Part shown: one piece after another, positions 44,190 to 53,102 of the stretch
Layout: the number at the start of each line of letters is the position of its first letter
How positions within the stretch are numbered: position 1 is the first letter of the stretch
Assembly (NCBI RefSeq): GCF_943193155.1
Contig: NZ_CALPDB010000002.1
Coordinates: forward strand, 124,001-188,000
Direction of reading: 5' to 3'
Length of the DNA stretch: 64,000 nucleotides
Source of the DNA: Veillonella intestinalis
GTDB taxonomy: Bacteria > Bacillota > Negativicutes > Veillonellales > Veillonellaceae
Position numbers and translations under genes: made by a program
The notes under the pieces: model-generated
The model's database searches: none
Told to the model about the DNA's origin: nothing
Seen by the model: the letters and a program-made list of their open reading frames with translations, nothing else

Positions 44190-44999
44190 TCACCCCCACA
44201 AAAATAATTTATAAAATAATTCTCTCATTTTATTAGGAATAAAACGAATCATACCTCTGACAATAATATTAAAGAAAAACTCTTTATAAGTTATGTGCTT
44301 TAAATTCAACAAAAACTTCTGGAATTCCAAATCTTGTTTAAAATATTTCAATCCACCACGCCGTTGAAAAAGCTCCGAATTAGCTCTCACCCTAACTAAA
44401 ACATCAGGCATGTTAGCAACTATATAACCAGCATTTATTATTCTGACCCATAAATCATAATCTTCAAACCATAAAAAATGTCTATAATTTTCCAGTGCTA
44501 AAACTATATCTTTTCTAAATATCACGGTCATATGTCGAAAAGGATTTCTTTTTTTTGAAAAAGAAATAATTTTATCATTTGAAGTAGGTAGCTTGGTAGT
44601 TCGTTTATATTGATTATCATCAGCAAACTCTTCTACCCACGTTCCTAATAATACACATTCTGGGTGTTTTTTTAAATATTGAATTTGTTTATAGAATCTA
44701 TCCGGTAAAGAAATATCATCACTATCCATTCGGGCTATCCATTCATAAGAACACGCCTCAACACCAATAGCTAAAGCTCTACCTAATCCTATATTCATGT
44801 CAAGACCTATAACTTTAACACGATTATAAACCTTTTTAAAGTCTTCTATTACACGTTCTAATTCTTTTGTTAATGGACCGTCCTTTACAATGACTACTTC
44901 GTTAGGCTGTAACCGTTGATTAATAATACTATCTAATGCAGTTTTAAAATATTGAGGGTTTTCTTTATTATAAATAGAAATTAACACGGAAAATCTCAT
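44190..44999 (-). CDS. GT2 family glycosyltransferase, AmsE-like
   Basis: The 269-aa protein begins MRFSVLISIYNKENPQYFKT, with VVIVKDGPLTKELE, NIGLGRALAIGVE and ARMDSDDISLPDRFYKQ. PFRHMTVIFRKDIVL and LVRVRANSELFQRRGG match exopolysaccharide transferases of the AmsE type. It probably adds an early sugar of the repeat after the initiating transferase 34 bases upstream. Confidence 0.88.
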   Translation of the reverse strand: MRFSVLISIYNKENPQYFKTALDSIINQRLQPNEVVIVKDGPLTKELERVIEDFKKVYNRVKVIGLDMNIGLGRALAIGVEACSYEWIARMDSDDISLPDRFYKQIQYLKKHPECVLLGTWVEEFADDNQYKRTTKLPTSNDKIISFSKKRNPFRHMTVIFRKDIVLALENYRHFLWFEDYDLWVRIINAGYIVANMPDVLVRVRANSELFQRRGGLKYFKQDLEFQKFLLNLKHITYKEFFFNIIVRGMIRFIPNKMRELFYKLFLWG

Positions 45000-45033
45000 T
45001 TATCTCAGTCCCAACATTATACACAAACACTTA

Positions 45034-46473
45034 TTAATAAGCACCTTTACCTTGGATTACAATCTTCACAGTCTTAACCAAATAAACAATATCAACCCAA
45101 ACCGACCAATTATGGACATACCACGAATCCATCTGTACTCTCTCCTCATACGTAGTATCACTACGTCCGCTGACTTGCCATACTCCCGTGATTCCTGGCG
45201 GGACTAAATAAAAATCATTAATATATTCACCATATTTTTCAATTTCAGCTTTTATAATAGGTCTAGGTCCAACTAGGCTCATTTCCCCTTTTAAGACATT
45301 AATCAATTGAGGAAATTCATCTAAACTCGTCTTTCTTAAAAAACGCCCAATCTTAGTAATTCGTGGATCATTCTTTAATTTAAAATCTGTATTCCACTCT
45401 TTTAATGCTTCGGGATTAACTTCAAGATATTCCTTTAAAGCTATTTCAGCATCAACGACCATAGAGCGAAACTTATAACAATAAAACTCTTTTCCATGCT
45501 GCCCTATTCGTTTATGCTTAAATAAAATAGGTCCTGGATCTGTAACATAGATAATCCCAGAAATAATTAAACCAACTGGCAAAAAAACTATCATTCCACA
45601 AAGAGTAGAAAGCATATCAAATGCACGTTTTAACCCCCGATAATACGGTCTTGCGAGATTATTTTTAACGTTCACAAGTAACATATTTTCTTCCATCAGC
45701 CCCTGCACTGACACATTGGCTGCTGGCATACCGATTAATTCTGGAACGAAAGATACATTTTTCACTAATATTTCAAGTCTATTAATTAACGCTATTAATT
45801 TTTTAGGTGGTAATCCTGGAGCGCAAACAATCACATGCTGAATCTTACTTGAAGCTATAATATCGTCAATATCTTCAAACCTACCGAGTAATGGATATTG
45901 TGCAATTAAACTTTCACAAACTGGATTATCATCAATAAAACCTAAAATTTCATAACGCATAATTGGATGCCGTTCAAATGAGCGAAGTAATAGTTCTGCA
46001 GTTTTTCCTGCACCTATAATGAGTACTGGAATCTTAAGAATACCTGTTGCAATAAGAATTCGCTCCAAAACATAACGTCCTGCTAAAACAGAAAAGAAGG
46101 ATATTATCCATGAACATAAAATAAATAATCGGGAAACATCTCCAGCAACATTAGCTGCATACATCAAAAAAACAGTTAATATTATACTATATGTAATGCC
46201 TTTAAAAAGGTTGCGTACCCGATCCCAATAAGGTAATGCAATTTGATAACAATTAGTCAAAAACAGCATAAATAGAAATAATGCAGGTGCAATAAAAAAA
46301 ATATAAATACTTTTTATATGAAAATTAGATACAACTTCTGGATAGGCCCAAACTCGCCTAAAATGATATGCACTTAAAATTCCTAAAGATACCATTATAT
46401 AATCTATAATTAATAAACATAAAGGTAATAAATATGAGGTTTTTCTACTAATACTAAGTATTTTCTGATTCAT
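45034..46473 (-). CDS. Polyprenyl glycosylphosphotransferase (WbaP/CpsE type)
   Basis: The 479-aa protein starts polymer assembly by placing a sugar-1-phosphate on undecaprenyl phosphate. It has four N-terminal membrane helices (about 10-125), a Rossmann-like CoA-binding-type segment (VLIIGAGKTAELLLRSFE), another membrane helix and the catalytic domain: FKHKRIGQHGKEFYCYKFRS, TSLDEFPQLINVLKGEMSLVGPRP and PPGITGVWQVSGRSDTTYEE. The start ATG 46471-46473 follows AAAGGTAG; the reading from 46506 would include that site. Galactose is the usual WbaP sugar, but the sequence does not settle it. Confidence 0.92.
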   Translation of the reverse strand: MNQKILSISRKTSYLLPLCLLIIDYIMVSLGILSAYHFRRVWAYPEVVSNFHIKSIYIFFIAPALFLFMLFLTNCYQIALPYWDRVRNLFKGITYSIILTVFLMYAANVAGDVSRLFILCSWIISFFSVLAGRYVLERILIATGILKIPVLIIGAGKTAELLLRSFERHPIMRYEILGFIDDNPVCESLIAQYPLLGRFEDIDDIIASSKIQHVIVCAPGLPPKKLIALINRLEILVKNVSFVPELIGMPAANVSVQGLMEENMLLVNVKNNLARPYYRGLKRAFDMLSTLCGMIVFLPVGLIISGIIYVTDPGPILFKHKRIGQHGKEFYCYKFRSMVVDAEIALKEYLEVNPEALKEWNTDFKLKNDPRITKIGRFLRKTSLDEFPQLINVLKGEMSLVGPRPIIKAEIEKYGEYINDFYLVPPGITGVWQVSGRSDTTYEERVQMDSWYVHNWSVWVDIVYLVKTVKIVIQGKGAY

Positions 46474-46553
46474 TAGTCTACCTTTCCGCATATTTAACAT
46501 ATGCAACTACACATGTTATTTACAAATGCTGATAAACTAAAATTTTTAAAATT

Positions 46554-47426
46554 CTATTCAAACTTATCAATATCTAATTCTAATAAATATTGTCTCAAAG
46601 AGCTACTAAGCTCTTTATTTCTTAAACCATATTCAATCATTGCTTGTAAATAACCAAATCGATTTCCTACATCATAACGTTTACCTTCATAAGATAATGC
46701 ATGGATAGGGCTCTCTAATTGAGCTAGCGCATCTGTTAACTGTAGCTCATTACCAGCTCCTAACGGAATACGCTCTAATTGCTTAAATACATCAGGAGTA
46801 AGTATATATCGTCCTAATACAGCTAAATTAGATGGTGCTAATTCCTTTGTCGGCTTTTCTACTAACCCATCAACTTTATATACAGATTCAGTAATAGGTG
46901 TTCCTGCAACAATACCATAAGAACTCACCATATCATCTGGTACTATTTGCGCACCCAAAATTGTACTACCACAAGTATCATATGCATCAATCAATTGTTT
47001 TAAACATGGATATTCTGGGCTATACACTACATCATCACCTAATAACACTGCAAATGGTTCATTCGCCACAAATGCTTTAGCACAATAAATAGCATCACCT
47101 AAACCACGTGGCGCTTTCTGCCGAATGAAATGCACACGAACATTAGCTAAGCGTCGAACCATTTCTAAGTCTTTTTTCTTACCTTGTTGTTGTAATAGTT
47201 GTTCTAATTCAACACTTGTATCAAAATGATCTTCAATCGCACGCTTATTACGACCAGTAATAATTAGTATTTCTTCAATTCCTGATTCCACAGCTTCTTC
47301 TACAATATATTGTATAGCTGGTGTATCAACAATTGGGAGCATTTCTTTAGGTTGTGCCTTAGTTGCAGGCAAAAATCTAGTTCCAAATCCGGCTGCCGGA
47401 ATAACTGCTTTTCTGACACGTTTCAT
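46554..47426 (-). CDS. galU: UTP-glucose-1-phosphate uridylyltransferase GalU
   Basis: The 290-aa enzyme makes UDP-glucose. Motifs: KAVIPAAGFGTRFLPATKAQPKEMLP (catalytic loop; key GFGTRFLP), VEEAVESGIEEILIITGRNK, FAVLLGDDVVYSP, VDGLVEKP and GAGNELQLTDALAQL. It heads the surface-polymer cluster and supplies precursor for it and for LPS core. A TATAAT lies on the minus strand at 47506-47511, without a clear -35. Confidence 0.95.
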   Translation of the reverse strand: MKRVRKAVIPAAGFGTRFLPATKAQPKEMLPIVDTPAIQYIVEEAVESGIEEILIITGRNKRAIEDHFDTSVELEQLLQQQGKKKDLEMVRRLANVRVHFIRQKAPRGLGDAIYCAKAFVANEPFAVLLGDDVVYSPEYPCLKQLIDAYDTCGSTILGAQIVPDDMVSSYGIVAGTPITESVYKVDGLVEKPTKELAPSNLAVLGRYILTPDVFKQLERIPLGAGNELQLTDALAQLESPIHALSYEGKRYDVGNRFGYLQAMIEYGLRNKELSSSLRQYLLELDIDKFE

Positions 47427-47522
47427 AATCTACCTCTATTTTTAACACTAATACTACTATCAAAAAACCTAAAAAAAATAGTACATATTTTAAATATTCC
47501 CTACTATTATACCATTTTTACA

Positions 47523-47570
47523 TAAAAAAAGGGTGTAGAAATTCACACAAATGTGAAACCTACACCACTT
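47523..47570 (-). terminator. Terminator of the infC-rpmI-rplT operon
   Basis: GGTGTAG (47532-47538) pairs with CTACACC (47560-47566), enclosing a second arm pair TTCACA/TGTGAA; a run of seven T follows on the minus strand. Confidence 0.85.
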
Positions 47571-47584
47571 TTTACTTATAAGTC

Positions 47585-47935
47585 TTATGCGTTTTTAGCT
47601 ACTTCAACAAATTTAGCAAAAGCTGCTGCATCGTTAACAGCAAGATCAGCTAACATTTTGCGGTCTACTGTAACACCAGCTTTAGTTAAACCAGCGATAA
47701 AACGGCTATAGCTCATACCGTTCAAACGAGCTGCTGCGTTGATACGAGTAATGAACAATTTACGGAACTCACGTTTTTTCGCTCGACGGTCACGACGAGC
47801 ATAGTATAATGCTTTCATTACCGTTTCGTTTGCTTTTTTGAACAAACGACTACGTGTACCGCGATAGCCTTTAGCTAATTTTAAAATTTTCTTATGACGT
47901 GCATGAGCAGTAACGCCCTTTTTCACTCTAGCCAT
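47585..47935 (-). CDS. rplT: Large ribosomal subunit protein bL20
   Basis: The 116-aa protein has [23 protein letters not shown], the basic N-terminal arm, and [19 protein letters not shown] in the globular domain. bL20 is needed for early 50S assembly and, in Bacillus, represses its own operon by stimulating termination in the infC leader. Confidence 0.98.
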   Translation of the reverse strand: MARVKKGVTAHARHKKILKLAKGYRGTRSRLFKKANETVMKALYYARRDRRAKKREFRKLFITRINAAARLNGMSYSRFIAGLTKAGVTVDRKMLADLAVNDAAAFAKFVEVAKNA

Positions 47936-47970
47936 TGTATATTTCCTCCATTATCCAGTAATTCTAACTA

Positions 47971-48168
47971 TTAAGCGTATGGTAAGCATTTAGCAACGCG
48001 TTTGTAATCGGCTTTACTAACCAAAGTTGCTTTGCGAAGATTGCGTTTACGAGCAGGGGATTTCTTTTCTAAGATATGGCTCTTAAATGCTTTCGCACGT
48101 TTGAATTCACCGCTACCAGTCGGTACAAAACGTTTAGCCGCTGCACGGCGAGTTTTAATTTTTGGCAT
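47971..48168 (-). CDS. rpmI: Large ribosomal subunit protein bL35
   Basis: The 65-aa protein [14 protein letters not shown]...[18 protein letters not shown] (bL35 pattern) starts at ATG 48166-48168 after GAGGAGG. It lies between infC and rplT as in most bacteria. Confidence 0.97.
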   Translation of the reverse strand: MPKIKTRRAAAKRFVPTGSGEFKRAKAFKSHILEKKSPARKRNLRKATLVSKADYKRVAKCLPYA

Positions 48169-48186
48169 AATTAGTATCCTCCTCAA

Positions 48187-48699
48187 CTATCCTTTTTTTG
48201 CTAATATCATCGTCATGTTTCGCCCTTCAAGCTTAGCTGCTTTTTCAACAACTGCTTGTTCTTCCAATTCTTTGGCAAAACGGGTTAATACATTCTGACC
48301 CAATTCAGGATGGCTCAATTCACGGCCACGGAACATGATTGTAACTTTTACTTTGTTACCTTCTGCTAAAAATTTTGTTGCATTTTTCATTTTAACATAA
48401 AAATCATGATCCTCAATATGGGGACGAAGTTTTACTTCTTTTAAAGTAAAGGTCTTCTGTTTTTTCTTAGCTTCTTTTTCGCGCTTCTGTTGCTCATAAC
48501 GATATTTACCGTAGTTCATAATTCGACATACTGGCGGCTTACCATTCGGTGCCACTTCTACTAAGTCCAATTGATGTTCTTCAGCTAACGCAAGAGCTTC
48601 ACGAGCCGACATAATACCTAACTGCTCATTATCGGCACTTACCACACGAACTTCACGGGCGCGAATTTCTTCATTAATGCGCGGCGTATCTTTGCTAAT
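48187..48699 (-). CDS. infC: Translation initiation factor IF-3, AUU start
   Basis: The 170-aa protein SKDTPRINEEIRAREVRVV then SAREALALAEEHQLDLVEVAPNG (N-domain), linker YRYEQQKREKEAKKKQ and C-domain with KFLAEGNKVKVTIMFRGREL is full-length IF-3. No ATG or GTG fits: GGAGGTGACT is followed by two ATT codons (48700-48702 and 48697-48699). IF-3 genes characteristically start with AUU, which lets IF-3 limit its own synthesis; I take the second ATT, 8 bases from the ribosome site. An upstream TTG at 48717 would overlap the site. Confidence 0.95.
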   Translation of the reverse strand: MSKDTPRINEEIRAREVRVVSADNEQLGIMSAREALALAEEHQLDLVEVAPNGKPPVCRIMNYGKYRYEQQKREKEAKKKQKTFTLKEVKLRPHIEDHDFYVKMKNATKFLAEGNKVKVTIMFRGRELSHPELGQNVLTRFAKELEEQAVVEKAAKLEGRNMTMILAKKG

Positions 48700-48733
48700 A
48701 ATAGTCACCTCCAACAACTTTTTTCTCTATAAA

Positions 48734-48762
48734 TAAAAAACGGACGGCATAATGCCATCCGT
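48734..48762 (-). terminator. Attenuator terminator in the infC leader
   Basis: Stem 48740-48749 with 48753-48762 (one G-U), then six T on the minus strand. The 5-prime arm can instead pair with GGCCATCCG (complement at about 48826-48834), an antiterminator. The leader, about 48700-48862, matches the L20-controlled infC leader of Firmicutes in layout. Confidence 0.88.
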
Positions 48763-48868
48763 AACTAGCTAACATAACTGTTAATGTATTCGACCTATTA
48801 TTTCGAGACAATAGGTGAGAAGCGGATGGCCTCTACTTCTTAAACAACTCTCAAAAGAGTACTTAAAT

Positions 48869-48897
48869 AGTATATCGAAATATTAGAGTAATGTCAA
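48869..48897 (-). promoter_or_regulatory. infC operon promoter
   Basis: TTGACA (48892-48897), 17-base spacer and TATACT (48869-48874) on the minus strand, a near-perfect promoter, about 160 bases before infC. Positions 48898-49156 otherwise hold no feature I can support. Confidence 0.85.
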
Positions 48898-49156
48898 CAC
48901 ATAATTTAAAAACTCAAATTTGACTTACCAGATATACAATTATAGTCAATTTACTCTTAATTTCTTCTTATATACCTCATTAAGTAATACCCTTATACTC
49001 CATTAATTAATACCCTTCGTCAACTTTATTTAATTACAATCTAACAAGCAATCTCAACAAGTAAATGTACTTTAATTTGTTACTTATATATAGTATGATA
49101 TATATGAAATTATACTGTAAACAAAGATTTATTACAATTTCTATTTAGGAGATACT

Positions 49157-50134
49157 ATGGAATCTAAATTATTATCTGTCATTGTGGCAGCCTATAATGC
49201 TGAATCATATTTACAAGAATGTATTAATTCTTTAATACACCAAACTTATAAAAATCTAGAAATCCTTATAGTAGATGATGGTTCCACAGATTTAACTGGA
49301 ACAATTTGTGACGATTTCGCAAAAAAAGATAATCGAATACGCGTAATTCACCAACCAAATGGTGGTCTTAGTAACGCTCGTAACACAGCTTTAAACGCAC
49401 TAACAGGAGATTATATAACCATCGTTGATGCTGACGACTATGTACTGCCTTCAGCATTCGAAGATGCCATTTCACAGCTTGAACTACATAAGCTTGACTT
49501 TATCAGCTTTGGTTCTTTTAGATGTGGCCAAGGCGGTGATGGAGATGGAATTCTGCATTTGAGTTTAGAAGATAAACACATTGAACGACTAAAGCATTGT
49601 CTCAGTACAGAAGGAACTATTGGTTGGGCTGTGATATACAAAAAAGAGCTTTGGAAAGAAATTAGAAATCCTGAGGGTCGTATTTTCGAAGACTCGGTTG
49701 TAGCTTATCAAATATATAATAAAGCCAAACGTTGTGGATATATTAATAAAAATTATTACTATTACCGTAAAACCGCCACTGGGATCTGTAGTTCAGCTAT
49801 TTTTAAACCACATTCTCGTTATGACTATATTTTAGCTTGCCAAGATCGTCTCAATTTTGCAATTCAAAAAAATCTCTGCATCCCCCAAGCCAGAACAGCA
49901 TTAATAAAATCAGTATTATCCTATTTAACTTCTTTTTACGGAATGAATGCACAAAAAGACAATGAGTATTATCATGCAATAAAAATTCTCCAAGAACAAA
50001 AAACTTTAGATTATGATAAAAACTTACTTAATAGTAAATATACTTTATTCCTAAAAAGCTTTAATAAGGCTGATTTTATACATAAATTAGGTGCAAAACT
50101 CTCATTATTAGGTAAAAAACTAAAAGGCAGATAA
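49157..50134 (+). CDS. GT2 family glycosyltransferase, standing alone
   Basis: The 325-aa protein opens LLSVIVAAYNAESYLQECIN, with ILIVDDGSTDLTGT, PNGGLSNARNTALN and YITIVDADDYVLPSA. The C-terminal half is helical. AGGAG precedes the ATG. It is the only plus-strand gene between 48 and 64 kb, placed between the divergent infC operon and hutP, so it looks like a single inserted surface-sugar gene. Donor and acceptor are unknown. Confidence 0.88.
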   Translation: MESKLLSVIVAAYNAESYLQECINSLIHQTYKNLEILIVDDGSTDLTGTICDDFAKKDNRIRVIHQPNGGLSNARNTALNALTGDYITIVDADDYVLPSAFEDAISQLELHKLDFISFGSFRCGQGGDGDGILHLSLEDKHIERLKHCLSTEGTIGWAVIYKKELWKEIRNPEGRIFEDSVVAYQIYNKAKRCGYINKNYYYYRKTATGICSSAIFKPHSRYDYILACQDRLNFAIQKNLCIPQARTALIKSVLSYLTSFYGMNAQKDNEYYHAIKILQEQKTLDYDKNLLNSKYTLFLKSFNKADFIHKLGAKLSLLGKKLKGR

Positions 50135-50186
50135 TGTAATCTTTATGTCTTTTTAATAACTTGAATAGTATAAATTAAAGCACAAA

Positions 50187-50248
50187 TTAAAAATAGGCTG
50201 TAAAACAATTAGGATTCTATCCCTTATTTGTCTTACAGCCTATCTTTA
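50187..50248. terminator. Bidirectional terminator
   Basis: ATAGGCTGTAA (50193-50203) pairs with TTACAGCCTAT (50233-50243) between the convergent GT2 and hutP genes. Confidence 0.82.
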
Positions 50249-50258
50249 CTTTACTAGA

Positions 50259-50696
50259 CTATTTCACCACATCCTCTTCCCTTGCCGGCAAGCTTCTATG
50301 TGCAATCGCCACAGCAATTTCATTTAGATGCAAAATACCAACACCCACATAAATAGCTACACTAATATGTTCTCGATAGCGGGCAATGCCGATTTTACCA
50401 CCTACATTAAGCCCTGTAGCTTTACGTTTTAGCTGTTCTAAGGCTTCTTGTGTAGCACCAATAACAGCCCCTTCACCAATATGATTATCAGCCACCACTT
50501 TTTGGCGTTGAGCTGCTACCACAGCATGTTCAATAATCTTAGGAATAGACTGCAAAAATTGACCACCAAAATCTACGGCTACAGATCGAATGCCTTTATC
50601 TTGTAAATCTTTACGCAGTTCTTGTTCTTTTTGTCTTGTTTCTGTAATCGCCAACTGCAATGCAGCTCGGCCAATTGCAATACTAGTATATTCCAT
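50259..50696 (-). CDS. hutP: HutP-family RNA-binding regulator
   Basis: The 145-aa protein resembles HutP, which in Bacillus binds histidine and Mg2+ and prevents termination in the hut leader. The part HAVVAAQRQKVVADNHIGEG, ATQEALEQLKRKATGL and ISVAIYVGVGILHLNEIAVAIAHRS follows the HutP core. The N-terminal half is shorter and different. The start ATG 50694-50696 follows AGGTGG by five bases; a GTG at 50705 would overlap it. No hut gene is nearby, so its RNA target is unknown. I see no promoter signal that I can support. Confidence 0.78.
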   Translation of the reverse strand: MEYTSIAIGRAALQLAITETRQKEQELRKDLQDKGIRSVAVDFGGQFLQSIPKIIEHAVVAAQRQKVVADNHIGEGAVIGATQEALEQLKRKATGLNVGGKIGIARYREHISVAIYVGVGILHLNEIAVAIAHRSLPAREEDVVK

Positions 50697-50844
50697 GTAC
50701 GCCACCTACCATCCTACTCTAAATACATTCAATACTTTAAATACTCTTAAATATAATAAAAGAGTATTTTTTACTTTTAAATTCTCTCTTAAATATTTCT
50801 TTTATTATATCACATTCTAAAGCTTTAAACTTAATAAAACCATA

Positions 50845-50883
50845 CAAAAACCCAGTACCACGTTCCCCAACGCAGCACCGGGT
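50845..50883 (-). terminator. Terminator of the pyr operon
   Basis: On the minus strand a 13-bp arm pair (50871-50883 with 50850-50862, allowing G-U) encloses 8 bases and is followed by five T. It lies 234 bases after the pyrD stop, leaving a long 3-prime untranslated region (50884-51116) with no gene. Confidence 0.75.
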
Positions 50884-51060
50884 TTCTTCATGTACGTATT
50901 CAACTATGTACTAACTAACAAGCTTATTTACATAGTTATCTCTATATTCAGTTCAAACTCTCTTAACGTTTTCAAGCCTGTCTTTTACGCTTACATAAGT
51001 AATCTACACCAGTACTTGATGAATAAGCATTGACATAAAACGATATCACTTTAAATATGT

Positions 51061-51092
51061 AACTAATTAACTAGTCAACTAATCAACTAATT
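51061..51092. repeat. Four 8-bp tandem repeats
   Basis: AACTAATT, AACTAGTC, AACTAATC and AACTAATT follow each other directly, about 25 bases after the pyrD stop. A short microsatellite in noncoding DNA. Confidence 0.7.
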
Positions 51093-51116
51093 AAGTAGCA
51101 TGTAAAAATCAGCACC

Positions 51117-52130
51117 TTATTTATACGGCAACAACGCCCCTACTACTTCACTGACATGGCCAATACCATTAGTTTCACAGTATTCGTGCATTTCACGAGC
51201 AATTTGACCAATCGCTTGTGGATTTACCATCGAAGCCGTCCCTACAGATACAATATCAGCACCAGCCAGCATAAACTCAATAGCATCAGTGCCAGTCATA
51301 ATGCCACCCATTCCCATAATTGGCAAATCAAGGGCTTGTGCCACTTGATGAACTAAACGTAATGCCACTGGTTTAACAGCAGGGCCTGACAAACCACCAT
51401 ACAAATTTCCCAAAACAGGACGACGTGTTTTAATATCAATGGCCATACCAAGCAAGGTATTAATTAAACTAAGACCATCAGCACCAGCTGCTTTTACAGC
51501 TTTAGCAATTTCCACAATGTCTGTTACATTAGGAGATAGTTTCATGATAACAGGCAAGTCTGTATTTTCACGAACCACTTTACATACAGCCGCTGCACTA
51601 TCAGCACAAACGCCAAAGGCCATGCCACCATTTTTTACGTTCGGACAGCTAATATTAACTTCAAAACCAGCGACCCCTTCTACGGTTAAGGTTTTAGCCA
51701 TGAAGGCATACCCCTCTATATCAGCTGCTGAAATATTAGCCAAAATTGGCACATCATATTTTCTAAGTTCTGGCAAAATATGTTCTACAAAGGCTTCAAC
51801 CCCTGGATTTTCAAGACCAATACAATTTAAAAGACCTGATGGCGTTTCAGCAATACGAGTACCTTCATTGCCATTGCGCGCCTGTGGCGTCAAACCTTTC
51901 ACCGAAATAGCCCCTACTTCATTGCTAAGATCTAAATAATCAGCATATTCAAGACCAAAACCAAAGGTGCCTGAGGCGGCAACGATAGGATTTTTCATCT
52001 TAATACCGCAAAAATCAACGGCTAAATCAGGATAGGAAGGCTGCTTACCATTCAAATCTTTCGTATGATCCATATGTTTATATCCAAGTTCTCCATGATC
52101 CCCTAACTGCGCTAAATGTTCATGACTCAT
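51117..52130 (-). CDS. pyrD: Dihydroorotate dehydrogenase B, catalytic subunit
   Basis: PyrD oxidises dihydroorotate to orotate; the type 1B form works with PyrK and NAD+. Motifs: NPIVAASGTFGFGLEY, ISVKGLTPQARNGN, NISCPNVKNGG with the catalytic Cys region, and GMGGIMTGTDAIEFMLAGA for FMN. The N-terminus has about 36 extra polar residues (MSHEHLAQLGDHGELGYKH), but GAGGAGGTG before the ATG and the ATGA overlap with pyrK support this start. Confidence 0.95.
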   Translation of the reverse strand: MSHEHLAQLGDHGELGYKHMDHTKDLNGKQPSYPDLAVDFCGIKMKNPIVAASGTFGFGLEYADYLDLSNEVGAISVKGLTPQARNGNEGTRIAETPSGLLNCIGLENPGVEAFVEHILPELRKYDVPILANISAADIEGYAFMAKTLTVEGVAGFEVNISCPNVKNGGMAFGVCADSAAAVCKVVRENTDLPVIMKLSPNVTDIVEIAKAVKAAGADGLSLINTLLGMAIDIKTRRPVLGNLYGGLSGPAVKPVALRLVHQVAQALDLPIMGMGGIMTGTDAIEFMLAGADIVSVGTASMVNPQAIGQIAREMHEYCETNGIGHVSEVVGALLPYK

Positions 52131-53095
52131 TCGAAAAACACCTCCTCAGCAGGGAATACAGGTCCTTCTTTACATACTTTATAGCGTTTACCGCCACGAC
52201 CATGACAACCGCAACCTAAGCAACCACCAGTACCACAGCCCATTCGCTCTTCTAAAGACACCTGGCATGGCACAGCATATTCTGTCGCCACCTTGGCTAC
52301 ACCTTTCATCATAGGCGTAGGTCCACAAGTCATGACACTCGTAAAGCCAATATTCGCTACTTTATCAGCCGCTACAAGTGTTTCTGAAGAAGTAGTAGTT
52401 GTTGGTGTATGACTAGCGCTAGTAGAGTTAGTTCCTTGTTCTTTGCCTGTTAAATATGGAGTTAACTGACGTTGCACTTCACCACGCTCCGATTGAATCA
52501 GCTCTCCCATAATAGCCGTTGGAAAACCTTTTGTCCCTACACTGCCATCATCAGTTGTTACATACACATCTACAGGGCAATCTTTAAATAAATCAGCCCA
52601 GAAGGTTTCACTTTCGTTACGAAAACCTAAAACAACAGTGGCTTTACGTGAAGCAACTGGCTTAAGTACCGTCTCATCTTCTTCATTAGTATAGCGCATG
52701 GTATCTTCCACATCATTCAATTTTGATGCTATACAAAGCATAGGCGCAATCCCTACACCACCACCAACGAGTAACATATTATCGGTCATTTCAAAACGAC
52801 TACCTAAGGGGCCTAAACAATCTAAGACATCGCCTTCTTTAAGATGCGTCATAATTTCAGTACCAGCACCTACTACGCGATAAAGTAAGGTAATGGTACC
52901 TTCTTCTTTATCAAACCCAGCATAGCTGATAGGACGGCGCAATAAAGGCGCCGTACCACCAGTTACACGAACATTACAAAATTGACCTACTTCAGCCTCA
53001 GCGGCCTGTTTAGGCGCATATAGATCCATAATCCATACGTCTGCGCCAATTTGCTCATTGCGGAGCACTCGCGCCATTTCTACATAACCGCTCAT
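52127..53095 (-). CDS. pyrK: Dihydroorotate dehydrogenase B, electron-transfer subunit
   Basis: PyrK passes electrons from PyrD to NAD+ through FAD and a [2Fe-2S] cluster. FAD site: PLLRRPISYAGF; NAD domain: LLVGGGVGIAPMLCIASKL; cluster cysteines in CGTGGCLGCGC and KVCKEGP. About 25 residues (GTNSTSASHTPTTTTSSE) form a Ser/Thr-rich insert before MTCGPTPMM, absent from typical PyrK. The start ATG 53093-53095 follows GGAGTGAT; a reading from 53116 overlaps carB. Confidence 0.94.
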   Translation of the reverse strand: MSGYVEMARVLRNEQIGADVWIMDLYAPKQAAEAEVGQFCNVRVTGGTAPLLRRPISYAGFDKEEGTITLLYRVVGAGTEIMTHLKEGDVLDCLGPLGSRFEMTDNMLLVGGGVGIAPMLCIASKLNDVEDTMRYTNEEDETVLKPVASRKATVVLGFRNESETFWADLFKDCPVDVYVTTDDGSVGTKGFPTAIMGELIQSERGEVQRQLTPYLTGKEQGTNSTSASHTPTTTTSSETLVAADKVANIGFTSVMTCGPTPMMKGVAKVATEYAVPCQVSLEERMGCGTGGCLGCGCHGRGGKRYKVCKEGPVFPAEEVFFE

Positions 53096-53102
53096 GCGTG
53101 TA

